Shown: positions 1-8,482, counted from the stretch's first letter. The stretch is DNA of 64,000 nucleotides from Dyella sedimenti (GCF_022760995.1 NZ_JAKWJO010000010.1:79839-143838); one strand, 5' to 3'. Notes: generated by a model from the sequence alone, not told the origin. Program-made: numbers and translations.

Positions 1-519
1 TATGCCGGCGTGCGCCGTGCCGTGGTACTGGGCATCGTGCTGCTGCTGTGCCAGATCGCGCTGGGCGGCTGGACCTCGTCCAACTATGCCGCGCTGGCCT
101 GCGGCACCGATTTTCCCACCTGCCTGGGGCAGTGGATGCCACCCACCGATTTCCGCGAGGGCTTCGTGCTGTGGCGCGGCATCGGCGTGAACTACGAAGG
201 CGGCGTGCTCGACATGGCCGCGCGCAGCGCGATCCAGATCGCCCACCGCATCGGCGCCCTGGTGGTGTTCTGCTACCTGGCCTGGCTGTCGCACCGGGTC
301 TCACGCCGCGGCCTGCGCGGCTACGGGCTGGCGATCGCCGTGGTGCTGGTGGCCCAGGTGCTGCTGGGCATCAGCAACGTGCATTTCGGCCTGCCGCTGC
401 CGGTGGCCACGCTGCACAATGGCGTGGCGGCGCTGCTGCTGTTCACCCTGCTGGCAACGCTGGCGCGCACGCAACGGCGTCGCGAGGATGCCCTGTTCCT
501 GGCCTACGGACACCGATAA
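1..519 (+). CDS. ctaA: Heme A synthase (COX15/CtaA), C-terminal part
   Basis: The reading frame is open from the first base, so the N-terminus lies outside the window. The visible 172 residues carry hydrophobic membrane segments, the paired-histidine region of CtaA-type enzymes (IAHRIGALVVF) and a later HNGVAALLLF segment with the second heme-ligand histidine. COX15/CtaA oxidises the C8 methyl of heme O to give heme A for cytochrome aa3 oxidase, in the inner membrane. The next gene, heme O synthase, starts 2 nt after this stop and makes its substrate, which strongly supports the call. The cysteine pair typical of the extracytoplasmic loop is seen as CGTDFPTC. Confidence 0.93.
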   Translation, partial: YAGVRRAVVLGIVLLLCQIALGGWTSSNYAALACGTDFPTCLGQWMPPTDFREGFVLWRGIGVNYEGGVLDMAARSAIQIAHRIGALVVFCYLAWLSHRVSRRGLRGYGLAIAVVLVAQVLLGISNVHFGLPLPVATLHNGVAALLLFTLLATLARTQRRREDALFLAYGHR

Positions 520-521
520 GC

Positions 522-1433
522 ATGACCCACCGTTTCCACGAATACATGGAACTGACCAAGCCGCGCGTCGTCGCGCTGCTGGTGTTCTGCGCGGTGATCG
601 GCATGTTCCTGGCCGTGCCGGGCGTGCCGCCCTGGCGCGCCTTGGTGTTCGGCACGCTGGGCATCTGGATGGCCTCCGGCTCCGCCGCCGCGTTCAACCA
701 CCTGATCGACCAGCGCATCGACAAGGTGATGGCGCGCACCGCGCATCGCCCGCTGGCGACCGGACATCTCACGCCGCGGCAGGTGCTCACTTTCGCGCTG
801 GCGCTGGGCGCGTTGTCGATGCTGGTGCTGGTGCTGCTGGTGAACCCGCTGACCGCGCTGCTCACCTTCGGCGGCCTGATCGGCTACGCGGTGATCTACA
901 CCGCCTATCTCAAGCGCGCCACGCCGCAGAACATCGTGATCGGCGGCCTGGCCGGCGCGATCCCCCCGGTGCTGGGCTGGACCGCCGTCACCGGCGCGCT
1001 GCATCCATTTGCGCTGCAGCTGTGCCTGATCATCTTCGTGTGGACGCCGCCGCATTTCTGGGCGCTGGCCATCTTCCGCCGCGACGACTACTCACGCGCG
1101 CAGGTGCCGATGCTGCCGGTGACGCACGGCGTAGTGTTCACGCGCTGGCACGTGCTGTTCTACACCATCCTGCTGGTGCTGGTGACCCTGCTGCCCGCGT
1201 TGACCGGCTACAGCGGATGGATCTACCTCGGCGGTGCCGTCGTACTGGGCGCGGGGTTCCTCTATTACGCGATCCGCCTGCTCGACCCGCCGGACGAGTT
1301 CTTCGCGATGAAGGTGTTCAACTACTCCATCGTGTACCTGATGGCACTGTTCGCCTTCCTGCTGGCCGACCATTGGCTGATGGAGCCGCTGCCGTCGCAC
1401 CCGCAGGGCATGGTGTTCGAGCGCGCGGGCTGA
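522..1433 (+). CDS. ctaB: Protoheme IX farnesyltransferase (heme O synthase)
   Basis: This 303-residue polytopic membrane protein belongs to the UbiA prenyltransferase superfamily. It transfers a farnesyl group to heme B, giving heme O. The first aspartate-rich region reads NHLIDQRIDKVMARTAHRP near residues 65-83, followed by the conserved YTAYLKRATPQNIVIGG stretch and WTPPHFWALA. The length matches CyoE/CtaB. The ATG at 522 is preferred because it lies just after the ctaA stop and gives the standard N-terminus (MTHRFHEYMELTKPRV); the frame is open far upstream, but that part only overlaps ctaA. It probably forms an operon with ctaA. Confidence 0.95.
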   Translation: MTHRFHEYMELTKPRVVALLVFCAVIGMFLAVPGVPPWRALVFGTLGIWMASGSAAAFNHLIDQRIDKVMARTAHRPLATGHLTPRQVLTFALALGALSMLVLVLLVNPLTALLTFGGLIGYAVIYTAYLKRATPQNIVIGGLAGAIPPVLGWTAVTGALHPFALQLCLIIFVWTPPHFWALAIFRRDDYSRAQVPMLPVTHGVVFTRWHVLFYTILLVLVTLLPALTGYSGWIYLGGAVVLGAGFLYYAIRLLDPPDEFFAMKVFNYSIVYLMALFAFLLADHWLMEPLPSHPQGMVFERAG

Positions 1434-1460
1434 GCGCGTGTAGCGTCTGCGCTAGTCGGC

Positions 1461-1555
1461 TTACCCCTCCCCAGCCCTCCCCTGCGTGCAGGGGAGGGAG
1501 CAGTGCATGCTTATGCTCCTCCCCCTGCTTGCAGGGGGAGGCTGGGAGGGGGTAA
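1461..1555. repeat. Double-hairpin intergenic repeat, copy 1
   Basis: Two adjacent hairpins, each with a perfect 10-bp stem (1476-1497 and 1519-1540), are bracketed by outer arms that are near-inverse copies of each other (1461-1476 and 1540-1555). The element sits between the convergent ctaB and HAD genes. A degenerate copy with the same layout occurs near 49079-49171, so this is a dispersed repeat family rather than a simple terminator, although it may also end transcription from both sides. Confidence 0.75.
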
Positions 1556-1583
1556 GCGCGCTGCGCCACCACGCAGAGCAACG

Positions 1584-2276
1584 TCAGCCCTCGCGCTCCA
1601 GCCAGTCAGCCAGCTCGCCCATGTCGCGCAGGTCCAGGTCCGGCGCCGACCCCAGCGCGCCGGGCCAGGGATGGCCGGCGCGGTTGATCCAGGCCGTGCG
1701 CAACCCCGCCTCGCGCGCACCCACCACGTCCAGTTCCGGGTCGTCGCCCACGTGCAGGATTTCCCCGGGCGCCAGCCCCAGCCGCTCGGCGGCGGCAGTG
1801 AAGATGCGCGGGTCGGGCTTGGCCACGCCGGCGTCGCGGGCACTCACGTGGTGCGCGAAGTGCGTGCGGATGCCGATGCGGTCCAGATCAGCGTTGCCGT
1901 TGGTCAGGCTGGCCACCGGCCAGCGCCCGGCGATGCGTTGCAGCGCGGGCAGGCTGTCGGGATACAGCTCGACGCTGTTGCGGGCGGCGAAGTAGATCTC
2001 CCATAGCGTTTCCAGCGGCGCCTCGTCGATGCCGCAGTGGGCGAACGCGCGCCGCATGGTGAGGTGGCGCTGCGTGGTGAAGTCATGGGCAAGGTCGGTG
2101 CGCTCGGCGGCCACCTCGGCGCGCAGCGCGCGCATGGCCGGGATGGGCCACGCGCGCGCCACGTCGGGATAGTGCTGGCGCAGGTACGCGTCCAGGTCGC
2201 GGTCCGCGCGCTCCAGGGCCGGCAGGACCGGCCACAGGGTGTCGTCCAGGTCGAGCGTGAGGGCGCGGATGCGCAC
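1584..2276 (-). CDS. HAD-superfamily hydrolase (subfamily IA-like)
   Basis: This 230-residue protein has the haloacid dehalogenase motifs in order: the nucleophile motif DLDDTLW at residues 8-14, SLTNGN (motif II), AKPDPRIF with the catalytic lysine, and HVGDDPELDVVGA (motif III). The long segment between motifs I and II fits a helical C1 cap. Such enzymes are phosphatases acting on small phosphorylated metabolites; the substrate cannot be read from the sequence. The GTG at 2276 is taken as the start because the aspartate motif must lie near the N-terminus; the frame stays open upstream only by running through the neighbouring gene. It may be co-transcribed with the PstS-like gene 14 nt upstream. 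Confidence 0.85.
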   Translation of the reverse strand: MRIRALTLDLDDTLWPVLPALERADRDLDAYLRQHYPDVARAWPIPAMRALRAEVAAERTDLAHDFTTQRHLTMRRAFAHCGIDEAPLETLWEIYFAARNSVELYPDSLPALQRIAGRWPVASLTNGNADLDRIGIRTHFAHHVSARDAGVAKPDPRIFTAAAERLGLAPGEILHVGDDPELDVVGAREAGLRTAWINRAGHPWPGALGSAPDLDLRDMGELADWLEREG

Positions 2277-2290
2277 GCCGCCCTCCGCGC

Positions 2291-3547
2291 TCAGTTGCCG
2301 CTGACCTGCAATACCTGGTCCAGCTTCAGGTTGTCGCTGGAGAGATGATTCCAGCTCTTGAGCTGGGCCACCGTCACCGAATATTTCTTGGCGATGGTCG
2401 ACAAGGTATCGCCCTTGGTCACCGTGTGGGTCTGGCTGGCCGTGGGGCTGGCGGTCGTCGCCACGGCATCCGTGCTGTTGCGCACGTCCATGGCCTGCTT
2501 GGCGGCCAGCGTCTGCTCCGAGGTCGGCGCGGCGGCGGCGCCTGCGGCATAGGTGGCGCCGGGGGCGGCCACCGGCGTCGTTTCCGGTGCGGGCGCCGGG
2601 GCCGGCTCGTCCGGCATCGGGATGCCGTTCTCGGCCAGCAGCTTCTCGCGGCGGGCCTTGTCGTTCTCGGCCAGCTGCGGTGCATCGGTGTACGGCACCA
2701 ACTGGTGCTGGCGGGCCAGCGCCTTCACCTGGTCGGTGTGCAGGAATTCCATGAAGGCCTGGATCTGCGCAGTCTTGGGGTTGTTGCGGTTGGTCACCAG
2801 GTACAGCGGGGTATACAGCAGGTAGCTGCCGTCGGAGACGGTGGCCAGGCTCGGATGCACGCCATCGACGTTGACCATGCGCACCTTGGTGTTGGCGGCC
2901 ACGCCGGACAGGGTGGTCACGCCCAGCGCATTCGGGTCGAGCGTCACCGCCTCTTCCAGCTTGGTGGTGTTCACGTACAGGCGCGGCGCCGCCACCGGCT
3001 GGTTGCCGCGGCCAAAGATCAGGCGGCGCAGGCTGTATTCCACGCCGTCGCCAGGGCTGGCCACGGCGTACAGGTCGATCGGCGCGTCCTTGCCGCCCAC
3101 GTCCTTCCAGTTGGTGATCTTGCCGAAGTAGATGTCGTGCAGTTGCTTGACGGTGAGGTTGGGCACGCTGTTGGACGGGTGGGTAATCATCACCAGCGCA
3201 TCGAACGCCACCGGGGTGAACACCAGATCGCTCTCGGTGCCGCCCGCGCTGCCGCGCGCGCTGCCGGCCACGTCGGCCAGGCCGTGCGCCACCGCGTCCA
3301 GGCCCGAGGCGGTGTTGAACGGCTGCACGTCGATGCGGCCCTTGCCGCTCTTTTCCCAGGCCTTGCTCACATCGTCGACCACGCCGCGCGCGGTGGCGTA
3401 GTCGCCGCGCCAGACCAGGGAGGGCAGCGCGGGTGCGGCCGGCTTGGACGGCTTGGTCTTGGCCTTGCCGGCGGCGAGGGCACCGCTGGCCGCGCATGCG
3501 GTAATCAGCGCAACGAAAAACAGGCGGGAAAATCGGAAAGACGACAT
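2291..3547 (-). CDS. PstS-like substrate-binding protein with C-terminal LysM domain
   Basis: This 418-residue exported protein has a signal peptide (cleavage near the ALAAG at about residue 26). A type II periplasmic binding domain follows, with the phosphate-binding-protein-like segments TASGLDAVAHGLADVAGSAR and VKQLHDIYFGKITNWKDVGG. A low-complexity Pro/Ala linker (about 325-370) leads to a LysM module (HTVTKGDTLSTIAKKYSVTV, about 375-418). LysM modules bind N-acetylglucosamine polymers such as peptidoglycan, so the protein may be anchored to the cell wall. No permease or ATPase genes of a Pst transporter lie next to it, so phosphate transport is not established; it could act as an anchored scavenger or sensor. 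Confidence 0.8.
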   Translation of the reverse strand: MSSFRFSRLFFVALITACAASGALAAGKAKTKPSKPAAPALPSLVWRGDYATARGVVDDVSKAWEKSGKGRIDVQPFNTASGLDAVAHGLADVAGSARGSAGGTESDLVFTPVAFDALVMITHPSNSVPNLTVKQLHDIYFGKITNWKDVGGKDAPIDLYAVASPGDGVEYSLRRLIFGRGNQPVAAPRLYVNTTKLEEAVTLDPNALGVTTLSGVAANTKVRMVNVDGVHPSLATVSDGSYLLYTPLYLVTNRNNPKTAQIQAFMEFLHTDQVKALARQHQLVPYTDAPQLAENDKARREKLLAENGIPMPDEPAPAPAPETTPVAAPGATYAAGAAAAPTSEQTLAAKQAMDVRNSTDAVATTASPTASQTHTVTKGDTLSTIAKKYSVTVAQLKSWNHLSSDNLKLDQVLQVSGN

Positions 3548-3790
3548 GGTGGTGGGGAACCCCGGAACAGGAAAAGTGGCGTTCGCGGCCGCCTTGGCCA
3601 GGCGCGCGTGCGGGAAGCGATGTGATTAGGGTATTTCAGCCAGCTCAACGGCAAACATCAAGCGAATTCGTGGGTCCGCACCGGGGAAAAACGCGACGCC
3701 GGGCACGTGGGATGGCCCCCGTTCATCGGGGGTTGCTCGTCTCAGCGCGACCTGTACGGTCGCAGTCGAGATGCGACGGCAAATGACTAA

Positions 3791-3844
3791 GAGCCTGTTC
3801 ACGATCTTCCCGTAGCCCGCGCCGGGAAAATCGTGAACAGGCTC
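3791..3844. repeat. Long inverted repeat
   Basis: Arms of about 22-24 bases (3791-3812 and 3821-3844) are inverse copies with about one mismatch: the left arm begins GAGCCTGTTCACGA and the right arm ends TCGTGAACAGGCTC. This resembles the small REP-like palindromes common in xanthomonad genomes. It lies downstream of htrA and could act as an RNA hairpin. Confidence 0.7.
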
Positions 3845-3877
3845 TAAGGGTGTCCCTTGCGAGGTGGCACCTAACGA

Positions 3878-3905
3878 CGTCATCCCGGCCTGCGCCGGGA
3901 TGACG
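3878..3905. repeat. Short palindromic repeat (GTCATCCCGGC type)
   Basis: CGTCATCCCGGC and GCCGGGATGACG form a 12-bp perfect stem with a four-base loop. A related element lies at 8599-8618. It sits 18 nt after the htrA stop on that gene's strand, so it may double as a terminator. Confidence 0.65.
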
Positions 3906-3922
3906 AATCGGTATGGCCCCGG

Positions 3923-5293
3923 CTAGCGGATCTCCACATAGCGCACGCCATCGTCGCCCGACACCACCAGCACCAGCTGGCGCGGATTCACGCCGGCCAG
4001 CCGTTGCAGCGTGCGCAGGTCGGGCACGCGCAGGTTGCCAATGCCGATCACGATGTCGCTGGTCTCAAGGCCCGCCTGCGCGGCGCGGCTGTTCGGACGC
4101 ACCGCGCTGATGCCCACGCCGGCGACGCCCTGGCCCCGCATGTTCTGCGGTAGCTCGCTGAAGGTGACGCCGGCCAGCCGCGGGTCCAGCTTGGCCCCGT
4201 CCAGCGTGGCCAGCTTCTCGGGCGCCAGCCGGGCAGTCACCTCGCGCGCGCTGCCGTTGCGCAGCACGGTGAGCTTCACCGTGCTGCCGATGGGCAGCAG
4301 GCCCTCGGCGTTGCGCAGCTCCTGCGCGTTGCGCAGCGGCTTGCCGTCGATGGCGATGATCACGTCGCCCACCTGGATGTCGGCCGTCTCCGCCGCCGAG
4401 CCGGCGGTCACGCGCGTCACCACCGCGCCATTGGTGTCCTTCAGGCCCAGCACCTTGGCGATGCGCGGGGTGATGTCCTGCGTCTCCACGCCCAGGTTGC
4501 CGCGGTTGACCTTGCCGTTGGCAATCAGCTGCTGCATCACCTCGCCGCTGAGGTTGGTCGGGATGGCGAAGCCGATGCCCACGTTGCCGCCCGAGGGCGA
4601 GAGGATCATGGTGTTGATGCCCACCAGCTCGCCGCGCAGGTTCACCAGCGCGCCGCCGGAATTGCCCGGGTTGATCGAGGCATCGGTCTGGATGAAGTTC
4701 TGGTAGCCCGAGCCGCCCAGGCCCGAACGGCCCAGCGCGGAGACGATGCCCGAGGTCACCGTCTGGCCCAGCCCGAACGGGTCGCCCACCGCCACCACGA
4801 AGTCGCCCACGCGCAGCCTGGACGAGTCCGCCATCGGCAGTGCCTGCAGGCCGCTGGCCTGGATCTGCACCACCGCCACGTCGGTCTCCGGGTCGGTGCC
4901 CACCAGCTTGCCCTTGAAGTCGCGGCCGTCCTGCAAGGTCACCGTGATGTCGTCGGCACCGCCGACCACATGGTTGTTGGTAAGGATGTAGCCCTTGGCC
5001 GCATCCACGATCACGCCCGAGCCCAGGCTCTGCTCCACCCGCGAGCGGGGCACGCCGGACAGGCCGAAGAACTGGCGGAACACCGGGTCGTCGAAGAACG
5101 GGTCGCGCACCTGCACGCGGGTCTTGGTGGAGATGTTGACCACCGCGGGCGTCACTTTTTCCAGCATCGGCGCCAGCGAGGGCAGCGGTTGATCGCCTAC
5201 GGCCGGCGGCAGTCCGGCGTGGCTGGCGAGCGGCGTGGCGGCCATGGCGAGCAGGCCCAGCGCGGCCAGTCGGCGGGCAAGACGGGCAAACAT
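3923..5293 (-). CDS. htrA: HtrA/Deg-family periplasmic serine protease with two PDZ domains
   Basis: This 456-residue protein has a signal peptide (about residues 1-26), a trypsin-like domain with catalytic His108 (TNNHVVGG), Asp138 (ETDVAVV) and Ser212 (NPGNSGGAL), then two PDZ domains (about 255-345 and 370-456). This is the standard layout of DegP/DegQ/MucD, which degrade or refold misfolded envelope proteins. The segment FFDDPVFRQFFG is the LA-loop region seen in MucD-like members. No sigma-E/MucABC genes are adjacent, so the MucD name is not secure. Gene order and orientation suggest a single-gene unit reading away from nrdJ, sharing the 341-base interval with it. Confidence 0.93.
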   Translation of the reverse strand: MFARLARRLAALGLLAMAATPLASHAGLPPAVGDQPLPSLAPMLEKVTPAVVNISTKTRVQVRDPFFDDPVFRQFFGLSGVPRSRVEQSLGSGVIVDAAKGYILTNNHVVGGADDITVTLQDGRDFKGKLVGTDPETDVAVVQIQASGLQALPMADSSRLRVGDFVVAVGDPFGLGQTVTSGIVSALGRSGLGGSGYQNFIQTDASINPGNSGGALVNLRGELVGINTMILSPSGGNVGIGFAIPTNLSGEVMQQLIANGKVNRGNLGVETQDITPRIAKVLGLKDTNGAVVTRVTAGSAAETADIQVGDVIIAIDGKPLRNAQELRNAEGLLPIGSTVKLTVLRNGSAREVTARLAPEKLATLDGAKLDPRLAGVTFSELPQNMRGQGVAGVGISAVRPNSRAAQAGLETSDIVIGIGNLRVPDLRTLQRLAGVNPRQLVLVVSGDDGVRYVEIR

Positions 5294-5634
5294 GCGAGAA
5301 GCTCCTTTTGCGGATCAAACAGCGGTCGTTCGACTCGGCAGGATGACAACGGTTCCATCGAGGCGAACGGCGTCGAAACCACTTTACATCGACGCATGCC
5401 GGGGGTAACGTTCACATCCGTTCGCGACCACAACATCTTGTGTGGCGACGCTGGGAATCAACCCAAGAGATGGTGTCATAAAGCACTCTCAGGGGGAGTG
5501 GTCGAAGGTCGGGCAGGGAACGCGAGGGTCAGGCGGCACGCCGGCTGCGCTTCCGGTGCGGGCCTGATGCGAGCGGCTTAGCCGAATCAACGAAACCAAC
5601 GGCCGCGAGGCCGTGCCGGGAGGTCAGGAAGCCG
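5294..5634. other. Divergent intergenic region between htrA and nrdJ
   Basis: These 341 bases separate two divergently read genes and must hold both promoters. The clearest signal is a NrdR-box-like site at 5428-5443. I looked for a cobalamin riboswitch ahead of the B12-dependent reductase and did not recognise one. Confidence 0.55.
5428..5443 (+). promoter_or_regulatory. Candidate NrdR box upstream of nrdJ
   Basis: The 16-mer CCACAACATCTTGTGT matches the NrdR-box consensus (ACACWATATATWGTGT) at 13 of 16 positions, including the ACA...TTGTGT ends. NrdR represses ribonucleotide reductase genes when dATP is plentiful. NrdR sites usually come in pairs one to three helical turns apart; I did not find a clear second copy, so the call is tentative. 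Confidence 0.5.
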
Positions 5635-7782
5635 ATGAGCACCGCGCGTGCACCAGCCGTAAGCCGTGATAGCGCAGCCATTCCGCTGCAGCCCGCGTCG
5701 TACGACATCTGGGACAAGAAGTACCGCCTGAAGGCCAAGTCGGGCGAGCCGGTCGACGGCAGCGTCGACGAAACCTACCAGCGCGTCGCCCGTGCGCTGT
5801 CCGAGGTGGAAGCCACGCCGGAGCTGCGCGAGCACTGGTTCGAGCGCTTCCTGTGGGCGCTGCGCCGCGGGGCCATTCCCGCCGGCCGCATCACCTCCAA
5901 CGCGGGCGCGCTGGCCCACAAGCCGGCCACCTCCACCATCAACTGCACCGTCTCGGGCACCATCCGCGACTCCATGGACGACATCCTGGAGAAGGTGCAC
6001 GAGGCTGGCCTCACCCTGAAGGCCGGCTGCGGCATCGGCTACGAGTTCTCCACGTTGCGCCCGCGCGGCGCCTACGTGTCGGGCGCGGGCGCCTACACCT
6101 CCGGCCCGCTGTCCTTCATGGATATCTACGACAAGATGTGCTTCACCGTCTCCTCCGCCGGCGGTCGCCGCGGCGCGCAGATGGGCACGTTCGACGTCAG
6201 CCACCCCGACGTGAAGGAATTCATCCGCGCCAAGCGCGAGGATGGCCGCCTGCGCCAGTTCAACCTGTCCCTGCTGGTCACCGACGGCTTCATGCAGGCG
6301 GTGGAGCATGACCAGGACTGGCCGCTGGTGTTCCCGGTGCACGTGAAGGAACAGTCCGAGATCGACCTCGCCGACCCCACCAAGGTGGTGTGGCGCGAGT
6401 GGCCCACCCACGAGAACTACGTCGAGCGCGAGGACGGCCTGGTCGCCTGCAAGATCTATGGCCACATCCGTGCGCGGCACCTGTGGGACATGATCATGGT
6501 GTCCACCTACGACTTCGCCGAGCCGGGCTTCATCCTGATCGACAAGGTCAACGAGATGAACAACAACTGGTGGTGCGAGCACATCCGCGCCACCAACCCC
6601 TGCGGCGAGCAGCCCCTGCCGCCATACGGCTCGTGCCTGCTGGGCTCGGTCAACCTCACCACCTTCGTGCGCGACCCGTTCGGCCCCAAGGCCCGCTTCG
6701 ACTGGGACGAATACCGCGAAGTGGTGAAGATCTTCACCCGCATGCTGGACAACGTGGTGGAGATCAACGGCCTGCCGCTGCCCCAGCAGCGCGAGGAGAT
6801 TCTCTCCAAGCGCCGCCACGGCATGGGCTTCCTGGGCCTGGGTTCCACCCTCACCATGCTCAAGATGCGCTACGGCAGCGCCGACGCCGTGGCTTTCACC
6901 GAGGACGTCTCCCGCGAGATGGCCGTGGCCGGCTGGGAGGTCGCCCTCGACCTCGCCAAGGAAAAGGGCCCGGCCCCGGTGCTGGCCCGCGACTACACCG
7001 TCACCGGCGACATGCTGCGCAAGCGTCCGGAAATGGCCGCCGACGGCTACCGGGTCGGCGACACCATCCCTGGCCGGGTGCTGCACGCCAAGTACAGCCG
7101 CTACATGCAGCGCGTGGCCGAGGTGGCACCCAACCTGGTGGCCCAGCTCGCCGAAACCGGCGCCCGCTTCACCCATCACAGCTCGATCGCCCCCACCGGC
7201 ACCATCTCGCTCTCCCTGGCCAACAACGCCAGCAACGGCATCGAGCCCAGCTTCGCCCATCACTACTCACGCAACGTGATCCGTGAGGGCCGCAAGACCA
7301 AGGAAAAGGTGGAAGTCTTCAGTTACGAGCTGCTGGCCTACCGCGCCCTCATCAACGCGGACGCCATGCCGTTCAGCGACGACCCCAAGTCCAAGCTGCC
7401 CGACTACTTCGTGGCCGCCGACGACATCTCGCCCAAGGAGCACGTGGACATCCAGGCCGCCGCGCAGCGCTGGGTGGACTCCTCCATCTCCAAGACGGCG
7501 AACGTCCCCACCGACTACCCCTACGAAGACTTCAAGGACATCTACTTCTACGCATACAAGCAGGGCCTCAAGGGCTGCACCACCTTCCGCTTCAACCCCG
7601 CCGCCTTCCAGGGCGTGCTGGTGAAGGAGGCCGACCTTGAGAGCACCCTCTACCGCTTCGAGTTGGAGGACGGTAGTGTTGTGGAACTGAAAGGCAACGA
7701 AGAAGTGGAATACGACGGCGAAACCCATACCGCCGCCAACCTGTTCGATGCCTTGAAGGAAGGGTATTACGGAAAGTTCTAA
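5635..7782 (+). CDS. nrdJ: Adenosylcobalamin-dependent ribonucleotide reductase, catalytic subunit (NrdJa)
   Basis: This 715-residue protein is the catalytic part of a class II ribonucleotide reductase, which reduces ribonucleotides using a cobalamin-derived radical. Key residues are visible: Cys104 (TINCTVSG) and Cys334 (PYGSC), expected to form the redox pair, and the radical motif NPCGEQPLPP with Cys323 and Glu325. The finger-loop region, KAGCGIGYEFS, and the C-terminal SISKTANVPTDYPYEDF are typical of class II enzymes. The usual C-terminal zinc ribbon is missing; it is found on the separate NrdJb protein at 8710-9447. The ATG at 5635 has AGGAAG upstream. A NrdR-like box precedes the gene. 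Confidence 0.93.
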   Translation: MSTARAPAVSRDSAAIPLQPASYDIWDKKYRLKAKSGEPVDGSVDETYQRVARALSEVEATPELREHWFERFLWALRRGAIPAGRITSNAGALAHKPATSTINCTVSGTIRDSMDDILEKVHEAGLTLKAGCGIGYEFSTLRPRGAYVSGAGAYTSGPLSFMDIYDKMCFTVSSAGGRRGAQMGTFDVSHPDVKEFIRAKREDGRLRQFNLSLLVTDGFMQAVEHDQDWPLVFPVHVKEQSEIDLADPTKVVWREWPTHENYVEREDGLVACKIYGHIRARHLWDMIMVSTYDFAEPGFILIDKVNEMNNNWWCEHIRATNPCGEQPLPPYGSCLLGSVNLTTFVRDPFGPKARFDWDEYREVVKIFTRMLDNVVEINGLPLPQQREEILSKRRHGMGFLGLGSTLTMLKMRYGSADAVAFTEDVSREMAVAGWEVALDLAKEKGPAPVLARDYTVTGDMLRKRPEMAADGYRVGDTIPGRVLHAKYSRYMQRVAEVAPNLVAQLAETGARFTHHSSIAPTGTISLSLANNASNGIEPSFAHHYSRNVIREGRKTKEKVEVFSYELLAYRALINADAMPFSDDPKSKLPDYFVAADDISPKEHVDIQAAAQRWVDSSISKTANVPTDYPYEDFKDIYFYAYKQGLKGCTTFRFNPAAFQGVLVKEADLESTLYRFELEDGSVVELKGNEEVEYDGETHTAANLFDALKEGYYGKF

Positions 7783-7789
7783 TATAGCG

Positions 7790-7816
7790 GCCGGCGCCTG
7801 GTTTCCAGGTGCCGGC
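7790..7816 (+). terminator. Hairpin after nrdJ
   Basis: A 12-bp GC-rich stem (7790-7801 and 7805-7816, one G-U pair) with a three-base loop begins 8 nt after the nrdJ stop and is followed by TTGCTTGC. It could terminate or attenuate transcription before the H1-like gene. The T tract is poor. Confidence 0.5.
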
Positions 7817-7898
7817 TTGCTTGCGAGAGCGACTTCCGGATGCCTAGAAGCAGGGCTCACTACAAGTTCCAGAATCCACGTCGGAGGGGATTACACGC

Positions 7899-8471
7899 AT
7901 GTCCATCGATACCGAGTTTGATGTGAAAGAAGACGCCGTTGCGGTCGTAGACGCGCCGGTCGAGGTCCCCGTGGTCGAAGCGACCCCGGCACCCGCCCCC
8001 AAGAAGGCTCGCGCCAAGAAGGCGGCCGCAGCCAAGAAGGCTGCTCCGGCCAAGAAGGCAGCGAAGAAGGCGGCCAAGAAAGCCCCCGCCAAGAAGGCTG
8101 CGAAAAAGGCCGTGAAGAAAGCCCCCGCCAAGAAGGTCGCCAAGAAAGCGGTGAAGAAAGCCGCCGCCAAGAAGGTGGCCAAGAAGGCCGTGAAGAAGGC
8201 CGCCGCCAAGAAGGTCGCCAAGAAGGCGGTGAAGAAGGCCGCCGCCAAGAAGGTCGCCAAGAAAGCGGTGAAGAAGACCGCCGCCAAGAAGGCTGCAAAG
8301 AAGGTCAGCAGCAAAAAGACGGCCAAGAAGGCCGCAGTGAAGAAGACGGCCAAGAAGGCCGCCGGTAAGAAGACCGCCGCCAAGGCGGTCAAGAGGTCCA
8401 CTGCCAGCAAGAAGGCGAGCGTGAAGAAGGCCGTGCGCAAGCCGGCCAAGAAAGCCGTCCGCCGCAAGTAA
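7899..8471 (+). CDS. Histone H1-like lysine/alanine-rich DNA-binding protein
   Basis: This 190-residue protein has an acidic N-terminus (about residues 1-28), a short Pro/Ala stretch, and then a long tail made almost only of Lys, Ala, Val and Pro in KKAAxKK repeats, ending with an Arg/Lys-rich end. Bacterial H1-like and AlgP-like proteins have this composition and bind DNA non-specifically, affecting nucleoid structure and sometimes transcription. The ATG at 7899 follows GGAGGGGA. Four near-identical 13-residue units span residues 80-131. The gene sits between the two halves of the class II ribonucleotide reductase, which is an odd position. Repeat number is likely to vary between strains. 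Confidence 0.88.
   Translation: MSIDTEFDVKEDAVAVVDAPVEVPVVEATPAPAPKKARAKKAAAAKKAAPAKKAAKKAAKKAPAKKAAKKAVKKAPAKKVAKKAVKKAAAKKVAKKAVKKAAAKKVAKKAVKKAAAKKVAKKAVKKTAAKKAAKKVSSKKTAKKAAVKKTAKKAAGKKTAAKAVKRSTASKKASVKKAVRKPAKKAVRRK
8136..8291 (+). repeat. Four tandem 39-bp coding repeats in the H1-like gene
   Basis: The peptide unit VAKKAVKKAAAKK occurs four times in a row at residues 80-131, the last copy with Thr for Ala. At DNA level the copies differ mainly at wobble positions (AAG/AAA, GTC/GTG). Such a tract can expand or contract in 39-bp steps without breaking the frame. Confidence 0.85.
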
Positions 8472-8482
8472 GCCGTACCCGA

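Larger units (their letters stand above)
3548..3922. other. Gene-free interval with two palindromic repeats
   Basis: No convincing gene is seen in these 375 bases between the PstS-like gene and htrA, both on the minus strand. The interval should contain the promoter of the PstS-like gene near its left end. It also holds two palindromes, at 3791-3844 and 3878-3905, described separately. Confidence 0.6.

Noticed and set aside
3626..3883. 85-codon minus-strand frame between htrA and the PstS-like gene
   Set aside because: It spans the inverted repeats and has no domain or convincing ribosome site.
5444..5634. Cobalamin riboswitch before the B12-dependent reductase
   Set aside because: I could not recognise the conserved B12-box or core helices; only general GC-rich pairing was seen.
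5587..7263. 558-codon minus-strand frame opposite nrdJ
   Set aside because: Antisense shadow of a clearly conserved enzyme gene.
7899..8471. CRISPR-like tandem repeats
   Set aside because: The repeats are contiguous coding units without spacers, inside an intact gene.
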